This document shows, piece after piece, positions 20,246 through 29,322 of a DNA stretch of 64,000 nucleotides. The DNA is from Lelliottia sp. WAP21 (GTDB taxonomy: Bacteria; Pseudomonadota; Gammaproteobacteria; Enterobacterales; Enterobacteriaceae). The notes beneath the pieces are model-generated. The model had not been told where the DNA came from. It worked only from the letters and a program-made list of their open reading frames with translations, and ran no database searches. The DNA lies in the NCBI RefSeq assembly GCF_020532665.2, contig NZ_JAIWPG020000002.1, positions 62,001 to 126,000 on the forward strand, read 5' to 3'. Both the position numbers and the translations under genes were made by a program. The first letter of the stretch is position 1. Every line of letters starts with the position of its first letter.

Positions 20246-21055
20246 TCATCCGCGTAAAATTTTATCCATCATGCGGCCCGGCAGTAGCCGCTTAAGCCAC
20301 CCGACAGCATGGGTCACCAGGGTGACCGGATAACGCAGTTTGGGACGGTCACTTTCAAAAGCATGGCGTACTTTGGCGACGACCGCCTCGGGCCCAAGGG
20401 TAAATCGAGCCGCGATACCGGGGTTTTCGATCGGCTTATCGGACTGGGTCTGATTAACGTTTTCCGTAAAGCGGGTGCGAATCGGGCCGGGTTCAATCAG
20501 GCTGACCTTGATTCCACTATGACGCAGTTCCATGCGTAGTGCATCGGACCAGGCTTCAAGGGCATATTTGCTGGCCGCATACGCGCCGCGGCCCGGTGTG
20601 GAGATTAACCCCATGACAGAGGACGTCATGACGATACGCCCCTCGCCGTGCGGCAGCATGGCGGGCAGCAGCGCCATGGTCAGCTGATGTACGCCGAAGA
20701 AATTGGCGGAAAACTGCTGTTCCATCTGTTCGCGCGTAATGGTTTGCAGAGGGCCATACACGCCGAAACCGGCGTTATTAAACAGGCCATACAAGCGATT
20801 GTCCGTCAGCGCGATCACCTCGGCGGCAGCGCGTTCGATGCTTTCGGGGGAGTCGAGATCCATCAAAATGCCGGTCAGTCCCTTACCGTTCATCCGCTCG
20901 ACATCCTCGGGTTTACGGCAGGCGGCCAATACCCAAAATCCCTGGCGTTTTAATTCAAAGGCACTTTCGAGGCCAATTCCGCTGGAACATCCTGTAATTA
21001 AGACCGATTTTTGCATAACTTTACCTGTCAGGATCTCCGCTGAATTAAGAGTCAT
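20246..21055 (-). CDS. ybbO: Short-chain dehydrogenase/reductase YbbO
   Basis: Classical SDR with the NADP-binding TGCSSGIG motif, the NNAG motif, the catalytic Ser in MTSSVMG and the YAASK catalytic Tyr/Lys pair. E. coli YbbO reduces aliphatic aldehydes with NADPH. The 269-residue form from 21055 equals the E. coli annotation but has no clear ribosome site. A start at 21016 (MQKSVLITGCSSG), with an ACAGG 9-13 nt upstream, would begin exactly at the Rossmann fold and may be the real one. The upstream end overlaps tesA by 11 nt, suggesting coupling. Confidence 0.9.
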   Translation of the reverse strand: MTLNSAEILTGKVMQKSVLITGCSSGIGLESAFELKRQGFWVLAACRKPEDVERMNGKGLTGILMDLDSPESIERAAAEVIALTDNRLYGLFNNAGFGVYGPLQTITREQMEQQFSANFFGVHQLTMALLPAMLPHGEGRIVMTSSVMGLISTPGRGAYAASKYALEAWSDALRMELRHSGIKVSLIEPGPIRTRFTENVNQTQSDKPIENPGIAARFTLGPEAVVAKVRHAFESDRPKLRYPVTLVTHAVGWLKRLLPGRMMDKILRG

Positions 21056-21671
21056 GTTTAACTAGAGGTGCCAGTCGTGTTGCCATCCAGTCGGCAATAA
21101 ACGGCTGTGCATCGCGATTAGGGTGAATGCCATCATCCTGCATCCATTGTGGTTTCAGATAGACCTCCTCCATGAAAAAGGGCAGGAGGGGGATATCAAA
21201 CTCTTTGGCAAGTCTTGGATAGATCGCGCTAAAGGATTCATTATAACGGCGACCGTAGTTTGCGGGCAGACGAATTTGCATGAGCAGCGGCTGCGCATTG
21301 GCGGCCTTGATATCCTGAATGATTTTACGCAGCGTTTGCTCCGTCTGTTGAGGCTGGAAGCCGCGTAAACCGTCGTTACCGCCCAGTTCCACTAATACCC
21401 AGCGCGGTTGATGTTGTTTCAGGAGTGCGGGCAGCCGGGCCAGGCCTTGCTGCGAGGTATCGCCGCTGATGCTGGCATTTAGCACTGGCGTTTGGGCCTG
21501 CCATTTGTCGTTAAGCAACGCAGGCCAGGCCGCCGTGGCCGCCATCCGATAGCCTGCGCTCAGGCTATCGCCCAGAACCAGTAACGTGTCCGCCGCGGCG
21601 GCGCGAAAGGTCATCAGAATCAGAAACAGGAAGGGCAAATGCCAGCGGAAAACATTGTTGCAGTTCATCAT
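21045..21671 (-). CDS. tesA: Periplasmic thioesterase I / lysophospholipase L1
   Basis: SGNH/GDSL hydrolase of the periplasm that cleaves acyl thioesters, esters and some peptides. The start at 21671 (MMNCNNVFRWHLPFLFLILMTFRAAAA) begins a signal peptide and gives 208 residues as in E. coli; a second Met follows immediately. Catalytic blocks are visible: block I LGDSLSAGY (nucleophile Ser), oxyanion GGNDGLRG, and the C-terminal DGIHPN with catalytic Asp and His. Its first 33 nt overlap the first 33 nt of ybbA on the other strand. Confidence 0.96.
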   Translation of the reverse strand: MMNCNNVFRWHLPFLFLILMTFRAAAADTLLVLGDSLSAGYRMAATAAWPALLNDKWQAQTPVLNASISGDTSQQGLARLPALLKQHQPRWVLVELGGNDGLRGFQPQQTEQTLRKIIQDIKAANAQPLLMQIRLPANYGRRYNESFSAIYPRLAKEFDIPLLPFFMEEVYLKPQWMQDDGIHPNRDAQPFIADWMATRLAPLVKHDS

Positions 21672-22325
21672 CTTAAGAAGTCCGTCGGTCAGGGGGAACA
21701 CGAGCTATCCATCCTCACCGGAGTTGAACTCGTTGTCAAACGCGGGCAAAGCATCGCCCTGATTGGTGAGTCGGGTTCCGGTAAATCCACCCTGCTGGCT
21801 ATCCTGGCTGGGCTGGACGATGGCAGCAGTGGTGAGGTGAATCTGGTGGGCCAGCCGCTGCATACCCTGGATGAAGAGGCGCGCGCTGCGCTGCGGGCAA
21901 AGCATATCGGCTTCGTCTTTCAGTCGTTTATGCTCATCCCAACCTTAAATGCGCTGGAGAACGTTGAACTGCCTGGCTTACTGCGTGGTGAAAATACCCG
22001 TCAAAGCCGTGACCACGCGAAAGCACTCCTTGAACAGCTTGGGCTGGGAAAACGCCTCGATCATCTTCCGGCACAGCTTTCAGGTGGTGAGCAGCAGCGC
22101 GTGGCGCTGGCTCGGGCCTTTAACGGGCGTCCGGACGTGCTGTTTGCCGATGAACCCACCGGCAACCTCGATCGCCAGACGGGGGATAAAATCGCCGATT
22201 TGCTGTTTACGCTCAATCGAGAACATGGCACCACGCTGATTCTGGTGACGCACGATCCACAACTGGCGTCCCGCTGCGACCGCCGCCTGCGGCTGGTGAA
22301 TGGTCAATTGCAGGAGGAAGCATGA
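21639..22325 (+). CDS. ybbA: ABC transporter ATP-binding protein YbbA
   Basis: ATPase of the LolD/MacB type, 228 residues. Motifs: Walker A GESGSGKST, Q-loop VFQSFMLIPTLNALENVELP, signature LSGGEQQR, Walker B VLFADEPTGNLD, switch His in VTHD. The VELP segment and short length are typical of type VII mechanotransmission ABC systems. It is followed with an ATGA overlap by the permease ybbP, so the two form one complex. It is divergent from and overlaps tesA. The substrate is not known from sequence; proximity to tesA suggests an envelope role (inference). Confidence 0.93.
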   Translation: MPAENIVAVHHLKKSVGQGEHELSILTGVELVVKRGQSIALIGESGSGKSTLLAILAGLDDGSSGEVNLVGQPLHTLDEEARAALRAKHIGFVFQSFMLIPTLNALENVELPGLLRGENTRQSRDHAKALLEQLGLGKRLDHLPAQLSGGEQQRVALARAFNGRPDVLFADEPTGNLDRQTGDKIADLLFTLNREHGTTLILVTHDPQLASRCDRRLRLVNGQLQEEA

Positions 22326-24736
22326 TCGCACGCTGGTTCTGGCGGGAATGGCGCTCGCCATCACTATTAATCGTCTGGCTGGCGCTGAGTCTGGCCGTCG
22401 CCTGCGTGCTGGCGCTGGGCAGCGTCAGCGATCGTATGGAAAAAGGGCTGAGCCAGCAAAGCCGTGAATTTATGGCCGGTGACAGGACGCTCAGCAGCTC
22501 TCGCGACGTGCCCCAGGCCTGGATCGAGGAAGCGCACCGGCACGGATTAAAGGTCGGTAAACAGCTGACATTCCAGACCATGACGTTTGCCGCCGATACG
22601 CCGCAACTGGCAAGCGTGAAGGCCGTCGACGATATCTATCCGATGTATGGCGATTTACAAACCACGCCGCCGGGCCTTAAGCCAACGGCTGGCGCGGTAT
22701 TGCTGGCCCCGCGCCTGATGGCGCTGTTAAACCTTAAAACCGGTGACAGGATTGACGTGGGCGATGCAACGTTCACTATCGCCGGGGAAGTGATTCAGGA
22801 GCCGGATTCGGGGTTTAACCCCTTCCAGATGGCGCCGCGTTTACTGATGAACACCGCTGACGTTGAAAAAACCGGCGCGGTGCAGCCGGGGAGCCGGGTT
22901 ACCTGGCGCTATAAGTTCGGCGGAACCCCATCCCAGCTGGCATCTTATGAAAAATGGCTACTGCCTCAGCTTAAGCCTGAACATCGCTGGACCGGTATGG
23001 AACAGGACGATGGCGCGCTCGGCAAGTCGCTGGAGCGCTCGCAACAATTTTTGCTGCTCTCCGCACTGCTGACGTTGCTGCTGGCCGTTGCGGCGGTTGC
23101 GGTGGCGATGGGACACTATTGCCGCAGCCGATACGATCTGGTGGCGATCCTTAAAACTCTGGGCGCGGGGCGGGCACAGCTGCGTAAACTGATCGTCGGT
23201 CAGTGGCTGGCCGTGCTGGTGCTTTCCGCCGTGACGGGTGGGGCGATGGGACTGCTGTTTGAAAAAGTCCTGATGGTATTGCTCAAACCTGTTTTGCCTG
23301 CGGCGCTTCCGGCGGCCAGCCTGTGGCCCTGGCTATGGTCGATTGGCGCGATGGGGGTGATTTCCCTGCTGGTTGGCCTACGTCCGTATCGTTTGCTTCT
23401 TGCCACGCAGCCGCTGCGTGTCCTGCGTCGCGACGTGGTGGCTAACGTCTGGCCGCTGAAGGTCTATCTCCCCGTTATCGTCTGTGTGGTGGTGGCATTG
23501 CTGGCCTGGCTGATGGGCGGCAGTATGCTTCTCTGGGCCGTGCTGGCGGGGGCGGTAGTGCTGGCAATGCTGTGCGGTGCACTGGGCTGGCTTCTGCTTA
23601 ACGTCTTAAAAAGGGTCACGCTTCAATCCCTGCCGGTACGCCTGGCGGTGAATCGCCTGTTGCGTCAGCCGTGGTCCACGCTCAGCCAGCTTTCGGCGTT
23701 TTCACTGTCATTTATGCTGCTGGCCATGCTGCTGGTGTTGCGCGGTGATTTGCTGGATCGCTGGCAACAGCAATTGCCGCCTGAAAGCCCAAACTATTTT
23801 CTGATCAACATTGCGCCGGAACAGGTGACGCCGTTAAAAACATTCCTGGCGGAACATCAGATTATCCCGGAGTCGTTCTACCCGATCGTGCGTGCACGGC
23901 TGACGCAAATTAACGGTGCCCCGACGGAGGGAAGCCAGGATGAGTCGCTGAATCGCGAGCTGAACCTGACCTGGCAGGATAAGCGCCCGGATCACAATCC
24001 AGTCACCGCCGGCAGCTGGCCACCGAAAACGGGGGAAGTGTCGATGGAAGAGGGGCTGGCGGGGCGTCTGAAGGTTAAGCTGGGTGATACCGTCACCTTT
24101 ACCGGTGACACCCAGGATTTTAGTGCCAAAGTCACCAGCCTGCGTAAAGTGGACTGGGAAAGCCTGCGCCCGAACTTCTTCTTTATTTTCCCGGCAGGCG
24201 CACTCGACGGGCAGCCGCAGAGCTGGCTGACCAGCTTCCGCTGGGAGAAGGGCAACGGCATGTTAACCCAGCTCAATCGTGAGTTCCCGACGGTCAGTTT
24301 GCTGGATATCGGTGCGATCCTGAAGCAGGTAGGGCAGGTTCTGGAACAGGTCAGTCGCGCGCTGGAGGTAATGGTCGTTCTCGTCACCGCGTGTGGCGTG
24401 TTACTGCTTCTGGCACAGGTCCAGGTAGGGATGCGTCAGCGGCATCAGGAGCTGGTGGTCTATCGCACGCTTGGCGCGGGCAAAAAACTGCTGCGTACCA
24501 CGCTGTGGTGCGAGTTCGCCCTGCTGGGGCTGGTCTCAGGGCTGGTGGCGGCGATTGGCGCAGAAACGGCGCTGGCTCTGCTCCAGACTCGCGTCTTTGA
24601 CTTCCCGTGGGAGCCCGACTGGCGATTGTGGCTCATTTTGCCGATCTGTGGTGCGTTACTGTTGTCGCTGTGTGGCGGCTGGCTCGGCACGCGTCTGCTG
24701 AAAGGCAAAGCACTCTTCCGGCAGTTTGTGAGTTAA
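22322..24736 (+). CDS. ybbP: FtsX-like ABC permease YbbP
   Basis: Large inner-membrane permease (804 residues, the E. coli length) of the FtsX/MacB superfamily and partner of YbbA. Hydrophobic segments occur at about 18-40, then a ~210-residue periplasmic region, three or four segments around 245-345, a second set about 380-475, another periplasmic region, and three final segments about 670-795. This ten-segment, two-loop layout is distinct from four-segment LolC/MacB proteins. The two FtsX domains each contain a TLGAG motif (ILKTLGAGRAQLRKL and YRTLGAGKKLLRTT). The ATGA overlap couples it to ybbA. Confidence 0.93.
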   Translation: MIARWFWREWRSPSLLIVWLALSLAVACVLALGSVSDRMEKGLSQQSREFMAGDRTLSSSRDVPQAWIEEAHRHGLKVGKQLTFQTMTFAADTPQLASVKAVDDIYPMYGDLQTTPPGLKPTAGAVLLAPRLMALLNLKTGDRIDVGDATFTIAGEVIQEPDSGFNPFQMAPRLLMNTADVEKTGAVQPGSRVTWRYKFGGTPSQLASYEKWLLPQLKPEHRWTGMEQDDGALGKSLERSQQFLLLSALLTLLLAVAAVAVAMGHYCRSRYDLVAILKTLGAGRAQLRKLIVGQWLAVLVLSAVTGGAMGLLFEKVLMVLLKPVLPAALPAASLWPWLWSIGAMGVISLLVGLRPYRLLLATQPLRVLRRDVVANVWPLKVYLPVIVCVVVALLAWLMGGSMLLWAVLAGAVVLAMLCGALGWLLLNVLKRVTLQSLPVRLAVNRLLRQPWSTLSQLSAFSLSFMLLAMLLVLRGDLLDRWQQQLPPESPNYFLINIAPEQVTPLKTFLAEHQIIPESFYPIVRARLTQINGAPTEGSQDESLNRELNLTWQDKRPDHNPVTAGSWPPKTGEVSMEEGLAGRLKVKLGDTVTFTGDTQDFSAKVTSLRKVDWESLRPNFFFIFPAGALDGQPQSWLTSFRWEKGNGMLTQLNREFPTVSLLDIGAILKQVGQVLEQVSRALEVMVVLVTACGVLLLLAQVQVGMRQRHQELVVYRTLGAGKKLLRTTLWCEFALLGLVSGLVAAIGAETALALLQTRVFDFPWEPDWRLWLILPICGALLLSLCGGWLGTRLLKGKALFRQFVS

Positions 24737-24749
24737 TAACGCTTCGTGA

Positions 24750-24784
24750 TGATTGCGCACCGGTTTTTATACTGGTGCGTAATC
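24750..24784 (+). terminator. Hairpin after ybbP
   Basis: An 11-bp stem with one mismatch (GATTGCGCACC against GGTGCGTAATC) and a T-rich loop starts about 15 nt after the ybbP stop. Only a weak T tract follows. It is likely the end of the ybbAP transcript. Confidence 0.5.
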
Positions 24785-24879
24785 ATTTAATAGCACAAAT
24801 CGATAATGCACACCTGTTTACCAGCACAAATCATTAAAAACCCGACCACACGAGCGGTTTAATTCCGGATATTATTCGT

Positions 24880-24897
24880 CTGCTAAATAATTAGCAG
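24880..24897 (+). promoter_or_regulatory. Perfect dyad in the porin leader
   Basis: CTGCTAA-ATAA-TTAGCAG is a perfect 7-bp inverted repeat with a 4-bp centre, ending about 12 nt before the AAGGAA ribosome site of the porin gene. It could be an operator or a leader RNA hairpin that limits translation; sequence alone does not decide. Confidence 0.4.
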
Positions 24898-24918
24898 CGT
24901 GTCTATCAAGGAATAATA

Positions 24919-26064
24919 ATGACGATAACTAAAACAGCGCTGGCGGCAACGATCGGCGCAGCAGTGGCAATGACGTCTTTCGCCAGCCAGGCAGAAATCA
25001 CCGTTTTGAAGCAAGACCCTCAGGCAGGTAACCCACTGAGCCGTCTTAATTTCACCGTGGGCGGCAGTATTCGTCCCCAGTTCCAGAATATGACCGGTGA
25101 TGACGGTAAAAACAGCTATAAGCGTAACGGTTTTGACGGTGGCACCCGTTTCCGTTTCGCCGCAGATTATTATCTGTTCGATGATATTAGCTGGATCAGC
25201 TACTACGAGCTGGGTGTGAACATCCCTGCCCAGTTCAACTGGGACCATCACTACGCTGAAGGCGCCCACGACACCTCTCGTCGTATGCTCTATACCGGCC
25301 TGAAAAGTGATACCTGGGGTACGCTGACCTTCGGTCAACAAAACAGCGTTTACTATGATGTGGTCGGTGCGAAAACCGATATCTGGGACTATGACATGAT
25401 CGGTCAGGCACCAGGTAACGGGATCAACGGCGACTATGACGGGTCTTATCGTTCACGCAAGATGCTGAAATATAAGAAGACCGTAGGCGATGCGGATATC
25501 TATGCATCTTACCTGTTTGAAGACAGCGAATACCTGCCAGGCAACGGCCTGCGTTACAAACGTAAAGGCGGCGGTTCACTGGGTCTGGATTATCATCTGA
25601 CCACCGATCTGACCTGGGGCGCAGCATGGAACTATACCCGTGCAGATATGCGTAACCCGGACAACGGCGACAGCAAATCATATGACCAGAACATCCTGGG
25701 TACGGCGCTGAGCTGGACACCGGATAACTGGACCTTCTCCGCTGGCGGCGGCTGGTACCAGAACTTCCTGACCACCAAAAAAGTGTCTACTGACAACTAC
25801 TTTGCCGGTGATGCATGGGGTATTGAATACTTCGCAGGTTACAAATTCCCTGTCGATCAATATGCCGTGAAATCCATCCAGCCTTACTTCATGGGCGATC
25901 GCATCGAGTATGTGAATGGTCGTAACTACCAGCGCATCGATAACGGCGTGGGCATTAGCTTCCAGCTGGATTACGGTTTCCGTGTGGATTACGAACATGT
26001 GTTCACGTCCAGCACCGACAACCTGGGTGATATGAACCTGGTGCGTCTGCGTTACGACTTCTAA
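24919..26064 (+). CDS. Outer-membrane porin-like beta-barrel protein
   Basis: The 381-residue protein has a signal peptide (MTITKTALAATIGAAVAMTSFASQA) and strong amphipathic alternation. It closes with DMNLVRLRYDF, a C-terminal Phe outer-membrane insertion signal. Segments such as SDTWGTLTFGQQNSVYYDVVG and SLGLDYHLTTDLTWGAAWNYTRADM resemble Gram-negative general porins, but I cannot tie it to OmpC, OmpF or PhoE. The start follows AAGGAATAAT. It sits between ybbP and mnmH, where E. coli carries an rhs locus, so it is an insertion relative to that map. The transported solute is unknown. Confidence 0.75.
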   Translation: MTITKTALAATIGAAVAMTSFASQAEITVLKQDPQAGNPLSRLNFTVGGSIRPQFQNMTGDDGKNSYKRNGFDGGTRFRFAADYYLFDDISWISYYELGVNIPAQFNWDHHYAEGAHDTSRRMLYTGLKSDTWGTLTFGQQNSVYYDVVGAKTDIWDYDMIGQAPGNGINGDYDGSYRSRKMLKYKKTVGDADIYASYLFEDSEYLPGNGLRYKRKGGGSLGLDYHLTTDLTWGAAWNYTRADMRNPDNGDSKSYDQNILGTALSWTPDNWTFSAGGGWYQNFLTTKKVSTDNYFAGDAWGIEYFAGYKFPVDQYAVKSIQPYFMGDRIEYVNGRNYQRIDNGVGISFQLDYGFRVDYEHVFTSSTDNLGDMNLVRLRYDF

Positions 26065-26117
26065 GTCGTCTGTTCCCGGTTGCGTTTTGCTGACCGGGGC
26101 AACACATCTACGCACAG

Positions 26118-26151
26118 GCCGGGTAAGGCGTAGCCGCCACCCGGCTTTTTT
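26118..26151 (+). terminator. REP-like terminator after the porin gene
   Basis: A GCCGGGT / ACCCGGC stem around AAGGCGTAGCCGCC is followed by TTTTTT. The sequence is that of a REP half-element acting as a strong intrinsic terminator. Its T tract touches the stop codon of the convergent mnmH. Confidence 0.85.
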
Positions 26152-27221
26152 CAGCGATTCAACCAGTCAGCGACTTCGGCGAACGTCCCGCGATACACAA
26201 TTTTGTCGGCTTTCTTTTCAAGCTGATAGCTGTACATCGGGTCGTAATAGTCGTTAAGCAGAGGCGCAAGCCAGCCAAAGTGAGCGTCAGTGCAGCCCGT
26301 CCGTTTTTGTTCCTGCAGCGCGGCATCGAGCAAGGCGGTGAATTCAGCATAGCGCTGTAGCCCCAGACGGCGACGAATGGCGAACAGACCGTGATGAAGA
26401 TAGTCGCTGTACTCCTTCCAGCCCGTATCCTCGCCGTAAGCGGCAGAAAAATCTGCCCACATATGATCGAAATACTCTTCACGCAGACGTTCAAGACGGA
26501 CATCAAACGGTTCTTCTACCGCCACGATTGCCGCCTGAACCATGCTGTTGCGCAGGCACTCCGGCAGGTGGTTGGAACCAATCATCCGGCCTTCATCTTC
26601 CAGCACCCAGCGTGCGGCCTCTTTTTTTAACAGCGCCACGGCAAGCTGGTTTTCAAAGCTCGCCTGGGAAAGTTGTGGCATCAGCGTCCGGCCAAACGAC
26701 GAGCCGCGATGATGGGCCAGCCCTTCAAGATCAATCCCCTGCTTATGCTGCTTCACCAGCAGCGTTTTACCACTGCCGGTACAGCCGCCGATGAGCACCA
26801 TCGGTTTTTGTACCTGCTCCGCTGTGACCTGTATCGCCGTCTGACGCAGCGCTTTATAACCGCCCACCACCAACGGGTAATCGATACCGGTCTCTTTTAG
26901 CCAGGCCTGGGTAATGTGCGAGCGCTGGCCGCCGCGTGCACAGCAAAGATACCCGTCAGGATGATTTTGGCAGGCCTGGCGCCAGGCATGGATTCGGGCA
27001 TCACGACGTTCGCCTTGTACCAGACTATGACCAAGCGCCAGCGCTGCTTCGGGTCCCTGTCGCTTGTAGCAGGTCCCGACCGCGGCACGTTCGTCGTCAT
27101 TCATTAAAGGCAGGTTGATCGCGGCAGGCATCGCGCCCTGTGCGAACTCGATCGGCGCGCGAACGTCAATTAAAGGGGTATCGGACGCGAGGATCGCGCG
27201 ATAGTCCGTTCCATCGTTCAT
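26151..27221 (-). CDS. mnmH: tRNA 2-selenouridine synthase / geranyltransferase
   Basis: Also called SelU or YbbB. It converts 2-thiouridine at the wobble position of tRNA(Lys, Glu, Gln) to 2-selenouridine through a geranylated intermediate. The 356 residues have an N-terminal rhodanese domain (about 1-130) with the catalytic Cys in [14 protein letters not shown]-loop domain follows, with Walker [10 protein letters not shown] near residues 145-153. The start follows GGAATAACC. In E. coli the next genes are the allantoin cluster; here purK follows after 95 nt. Confidence 0.95.
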   Translation of the reverse strand: MNDGTDYRAILASDTPLIDVRAPIEFAQGAMPAAINLPLMNDDERAAVGTCYKRQGPEAALALGHSLVQGERRDARIHAWRQACQNHPDGYLCCARGGQRSHITQAWLKETGIDYPLVVGGYKALRQTAIQVTAEQVQKPMVLIGGCTGSGKTLLVKQHKQGIDLEGLAHHRGSSFGRTLMPQLSQASFENQLAVALLKKEAARWVLEDEGRMIGSNHLPECLRNSMVQAAIVAVEEPFDVRLERLREEYFDHMWADFSAAYGEDTGWKEYSDYLHHGLFAIRRRLGLQRYAEFTALLDAALQEQKRTGCTDAHFGWLAPLLNDYYDPMYSYQLEKKADKIVYRGTFAEVADWLNR

Positions 27222-27316
27222 GGTTATTCCAGAAATCTAAACAGCAATGGACGGGGATTTTACGCGCGTTGTGAGAGGCCGGGGAAGGGGAAGATCAATT
27301 CCCCGGCACATATCGC

Positions 27317-28384
27317 CTATTTCAGCTTTGATTGTGCCCAGACAATTCCGCTGGCGTACTCGGGTGGCAGCAGCGGAATGATGGCTTCAAGGGTGGCACT
27401 CAGGCGGCCCGAATCACTATCATTCAGGTTCAGGTGCCCCACTTTACGGCCTGGACGCACTGCTTTATCGTACCAGTGCAGATGCACCAGCGGCAGCTTC
27501 AGCCAGTTATAATTCAGATCGGTACCGATCAGATTGATCATGACCGACGGGCTGTTCACCACCGGATGCGGCAGCGGCAGGTCAGTAATGGCGCGCAGAT
27601 GCAGCTCAAACTGGCTGATCGATGCACCGTTTTGCGTCCAGTGGCCGCTGTTATGGACTCGCGGCGCCAGCTCGTTAATCAGCAGGCCGGCAGGTGTGAC
27701 GAAGCACTCCATCGCCATTACGCCCACGTAAGCCAGCTCATGCATGATAGCGGAGAGCATCTCTTCCGCCTGCGCCTGTTGATCGGCGTTGGCCTGTGGG
27801 AACACCACGCTGGTCCGTAAAATGCCGTCCTGATGCAGGTTGTGGGTCAGTGGATAAAAAACGGTGCTGCCGTCATGAGCGCGCGCGCCCACCAGTGACA
27901 CTTCGCCGCTAAAGTTAATCCCCTGTTCAACGATACACTCGCCGTAACAGTCGTCCGGCAGCTCAGCGGTTTCATCGGCGTGCAAACGCCACTGCCCACG
28001 GCCATCATAGCCCCCGACGCGACGCTTCACGATGGCCAGCTCACCCAGCATGGCGAAGATGTCATTCCACTCGCGTTTATCGGCCAGCAGCTGCCACGGT
28101 GCGGTTGGCAGTCCGAGCTTATCAAACAACTGTTTTTGCGTCAGACGGTCAGCAATGATCGGAAAAACATCGCGGTTAACAAAGGCGTTATGACGCGCCA
28201 GTTCACGGGTTAAGGCGGTTTCCGGCCAGCGTTCAATTTCGGCGGTGATCACGCTCTGCTGGAACGGCACGGCTTCGGGTTCAGCATCCAGCCCGACAGG
28301 CCACACCGAGATACCCAGCGGTTCACCGGCCTGACGCAGCATGCGGCCTAACTGACCATTACCAAGGACGCAAACCTGCTTCAT
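27317..28384 (-). CDS. purK: 5-(Carboxyamino)imidazole ribonucleotide synthase
   Basis: ATP-grasp enzyme that makes N5-CAIR from AIR, ATP and bicarbonate in de novo purine synthesis. The 355 residues equal E. coli PurK. Visible features: N-terminal [13 protein letters not shown] nucleotide fold, [14 protein letters not shown] loop of the ATP-grasp fold, and the metal-binding ...[15 protein letters not shown] segment. It overlaps purE by ATGA, forming the conserved purEK operon on the minus strand. Confidence 0.97.
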   Translation of the reverse strand: MKQVCVLGNGQLGRMLRQAGEPLGISVWPVGLDAEPEAVPFQQSVITAEIERWPETALTRELARHNAFVNRDVFPIIADRLTQKQLFDKLGLPTAPWQLLADKREWNDIFAMLGELAIVKRRVGGYDGRGQWRLHADETAELPDDCYGECIVEQGINFSGEVSLVGARAHDGSTVFYPLTHNLHQDGILRTSVVFPQANADQQAQAEEMLSAIMHELAYVGVMAMECFVTPAGLLINELAPRVHNSGHWTQNGASISQFELHLRAITDLPLPHPVVNSPSVMINLIGTDLNYNWLKLPLVHLHWYDKAVRPGRKVGHLNLNDSDSGRLSATLEAIIPLLPPEYASGIVWAQSKLK

Positions 28385-28890
28385 GCCTCACCCCGCGGAT
28401 CCGGATTGTCCAGCACCTCGTCAGTCTGCGCTTTACGCCAGTCCGCAAGACGTTGATGTAAGGCCTTATCGTGCGTGGCCAGAATTTGCGCGGCCAGCAG
28501 GGCGGCGTTCGCAGCTCCCGCTTTGCCAATCGCCAGCGTACCGACCGGAATTCCACGCGGCATCTGAACGATAGAATAGAGACTGTCGACGCCGCTTAAT
28601 GCGGCGCTCTGGACCGGCACGCCCAGAACGGGCACCAGCGTTTTCGCGGCAATCATGCCTGGCAGATGTGCTGCGCCGCCCGCACCGGCAATGATCACCT
28701 CATACCCGTTCTCTTCTGCGCCTTCGGCGAAGCTGAACAGTTTATCAGGTGTGCGGTGTGCGGAGACCACTTCAACATGGTGCGGAACATTCAGGATTTC
28801 GAAGATTTCGGCGGCAAACTGCATGGTAGCCCAGTCGCTTTTGGACCCCATCACGATGGCGACACGCGCCGGATTATTGCGGGAAGACAT
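28381..28890 (-). CDS. purE: N5-CAIR mutase PurE
   Basis: Converts N5-CAIR to CAIR in de novo purine synthesis. I chose ATG 28890 ([23 protein letters not shown]), giving 169 residues as in E. coli; upstream in-frame codons lack support. Active-site loops [14 protein letters not shown] and [11 protein letters not shown] are intact. The AGGAG site is 11-12 nt upstream. It is the first gene of purEK, with a PurR box about 80 nt upstream. Confidence 0.97.
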   Translation of the reverse strand: MSSRNNPARVAIVMGSKSDWATMQFAAEIFEILNVPHHVEVVSAHRTPDKLFSFAEGAEENGYEVIIAGAGGAAHLPGMIAAKTLVPVLGVPVQSAALSGVDSLYSIVQMPRGIPVGTLAIGKAGAANAALLAAQILATHDKALHQRLADWRKAQTDEVLDNPDPRGEA

Positions 28891-28961
28891 GCGTCTTAAA
28901 ACTCCTGTGGTGCGAAACACACTGCTTTCGAGGGCACAGAGAATAGCATGTAATACGGGCA

Positions 28962-28977
28962 AGGAAAACGGTTGCGT
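28962..28977 (-). promoter_or_regulatory. PurR operator of purEK
   Basis: On the minus strand the 16-mer ACGCAACCGTTTTCCT matches the PurR consensus ACGCAAACGTTTGCGT in its left half and centre. E. coli purEK carries the same operator in the same place. Repression by PurR with hypoxanthine or guanine is therefore likely. Confidence 0.8.
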
Positions 28978-29010
28978 GGTCAAAACGTCAGCCGTTGTGG
29001 GGGGGTTTGC

Positions 29011-29042
29011 AAAACAAAACAGACCGCGTTAAAGGCGGTCTG
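29011..29042 (-). terminator. Terminator of the small exported-protein genes
   Basis: On the minus strand an 8-bp stem CAGACCGC / GCGGTCTG is followed by TTTTGTTTTG. It lies 24 nt after the stop of the 62-residue gene and separates it from purE. Confidence 0.85.
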
Positions 29043-29065
29043 TTACGTGAAATACCGGCAATTTT

Positions 29066-29254
29066 TTACAGCAGATTACCGGCGGTCAGGCTCTCTTTAT
29101 CAAACGCGTGGCTGACATCAATATGATTCTGCTGCGCGCTGGTATCGATATTTGAGCCTGCTTCAGGTGTGGAGAAGCGATGCTCTGCCGCCATAGCGCC
29201 AGTCGACAGTGTCGCGGCCAGAAGCAGGGCGCTTACGATGCTCATTGTTTTCAT
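29066..29254 (-). CDS. Small exported protein, unknown function
   Basis: The 62-residue product starts at 29254 (MKTMSIVSALLLAATLSTGAMAAEHRF) behind an AAGGA site with about 8-nt spacing. An upstream in-frame Met at 29272 is possible. A signal peptide of about 23 residues leaves a ~40-residue polar mature peptide with no cysteine. I do not recognise the family. It lies 68 nt behind the DUF1471 gene on the same strand and ends at a clear terminator, so the two may be co-transcribed. Function is open. Confidence 0.7.
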   Translation of the reverse strand: MKTMSIVSALLLAATLSTGAMAAEHRFSTPEAGSNIDTSAQQNHIDVSHAFDKESLTAGNLL

Positions 29255-29322
29255 TCTCTTGTCCTTTTTCATCGTCTTGTCGCTGTCACGTCTCTGTTCG
29301 GGCGGCACGGCAATCAACAGTG

